DNA from: Atopobium sp. oral taxon 810 str. F0209
GTDB lineage: Bacteria; Actinomycetota; Coriobacteriia; Coriobacteriales; Atopobiaceae
Reading direction: 5' to 3'
NCBI RefSeq assembly: GCF_000466405.1
Contig: NZ_KE952938.1
Location: 45,339-109,338 of the forward strand
DNA: 64,000 bases
This document shows positions 63,513-64,000 of this stretch, piece after piece. Below the pieces are notes generated by a model. The model was not told the origin of the DNA and did not search any database. It saw nothing but the letters and a program-made list of their open reading frames with translations. A program made the position numbers and the translations under genes. The number at the start of each line of letters is the position of its first letter. The first letter of the stretch is position 1.

Positions 63513-63713
63513 CTAGCTCGCATTGCCCATTCCCCTATCTCGAGACTCCGCTGCCAAGATTTCAAACGGGAAAGTCCCAGCGCGGTTAAAAGCCGATATA
63601 AACATCCGAATAGCATTAGAGGGTGTAGTGCCGATACTCTCCGTGACCTCGAAAAAGCGATCCTTCTCGTCAGGCATAACCTTGGCGACGATAGGTGTCA
63701 TCTTCTCTTTCAC
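63513..63713 (-). CDS. RelB/DinJ-type antitoxin, probably orphan
   Basis: 66 residues from a GTG at 63713 with AAGAGG upstream (an ATG 4 codons later is the alternative). The ribbon-helix-helix pattern TPIVAKVMPDEKDRFFEV, SIGTTPSNAIRMFISAF and AGTFPFEI is the DinJ DNA-binding and dimer fold. These proteins normally neutralise a YafQ/RelE toxin through a C-terminal tail; here the tail is short and diverges after PFEI, ending AAESRDRGMGNAS. The next frames downstream show no toxin homology. It may be a solitary regulator or the truncated remains of a module. The expected -ATG leader upstream is not conserved. Confidence 0.7.
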   Translation of the reverse strand: MKEKMTPIVAKVMPDEKDRFFEVTESIGTTPSNAIRMFISAFNRAGTFPFEILAAESRDRGMGNAS

Positions 63714-64000
63714 GAGGGCCTCTTTGCTACGTTTATGGTATGACTTGGTATGTTTTTGTTTTACCCAAGACAAAGAATAGCAGATAGATGAATTAGCGCA
63801 AGTAAAAATTTTTTGCTTTAGCAAACTTTGCCGCCGAGAGGCATGTCTGCAGGCGTGGTTGGTATGCGGGCGCGTGCGCCTTTTATAAGCAGCGTAATAA
63901 CGAGCAGCGCAACATGCATATTCAAGCTGGCGGTCTTGCTACGAGTAAAGGGCGCTTCTTGAACCCGTTATCTTCTATTTAATGCAGACGGTTCAAAACC
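63714..64000. other. Window end, no supported gene
   Basis: Upstream of the antitoxin. A leftward 33-codon frame (MHVALLVITLLIKGARAR and on) has a hydrophobic start but no further support. A 7-bp inverted repeat TTGAACC / GGTTCAA spans 63959-63996. Nothing else seen. Confidence 0.35.

Noticed and set aside
63386..63616. A leftward frame overlapping the antitoxin as its toxin
   Set aside because: The 76-residue frame overlaps the antitoxin in another frame, lies partly in array B and has no RelE/YafQ pattern (no conserved His/Arg end).

Overview
The window looks like part of a chromosome of a low-to-medium GC actinobacterium, most likely a Coriobacteriia/Atopobiaceae-type anaerobe (Atopobium, Lancefieldella or Olsenella relatives). 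This is inferred from the mix of genes: a desulfoferrodoxin, GatCAB, AddAB next to a YerC/TrpR-like regulator, teichoic-acid-like genes, and very long tandem family-2 glycosyltransferases. I could not run any search, so the taxon is an inference.

Layout. Positions 1-31,000 hold a large cell-surface polymer locus. It has a truncated DUF6541-type membrane protein at the window edge, a secreted ricin-lectin/L,D-transpeptidase, tagD and three CDP-glycerol glycerophosphotransferases, and four multi-domain GT2 proteins of 714 to 1366 residues. It also has an acyltransferase, a UDP-glucose dehydrogenase and two DUF6020-like polytopic proteins. Positions 31,000-33,900 hold gene debris (an araD 3' fragment and a frameshifted membrane protein) and an intact marR-degV pair. 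Positions 33,940-35,985 hold an AbiL/RloAB-like defence module between 47-bp perfect direct repeats. A TagGH-like ABC exporter and a second acyltransferase (36,000-39,060) complete the surface locus. From 39,000 the window is housekeeping: ruvCAB, a NadE-like protein with degraded active sites, desulfoferrodoxin, dnaE, addBA, a YerC-type regulator, small membrane proteins, a lactaldehyde reductase-type alcohol dehydrogenase, gatCAB and a DinJ-type antitoxin.

How it works together. TagD makes CDP-glycerol, the TagB/F-like enzymes transfer glycerol phosphate, the GT2 proteins probably decorate or build the repeating unit, Ugd supplies UDP-glucuronate, the acyltransferases modify sugars, and the TagGH-like transporter exports the polymer.

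The most interesting observations concern DNA organisation. (1) Two cargo segments (a decayed AlbA_2-type gene and the AbiL/RloAB-like module) are each bracketed by long perfect direct repeats (58 and 47 bp) that duplicate the neighbour's regulatory DNA (a divergent promoter region and an intrinsic terminator). No recombinase gene is in sight, and both insertions leave the flanking genes with complete control regions. (2) Both junctions of the gatCAB operon carry tandem duplications of the translation-initiation region, which create overlapping mini-ORFs (25 and 21 codons) that would couple translation from gatC to gatA and gatA to gatB. (3) Two separate degenerate arrays with the same 16-bp period share a GCA-R-Y-C/T-Y core. 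(4) The GT2 proteins are mosaics of a few recurring domain subtypes, pairing intact with decayed catalytic domains.
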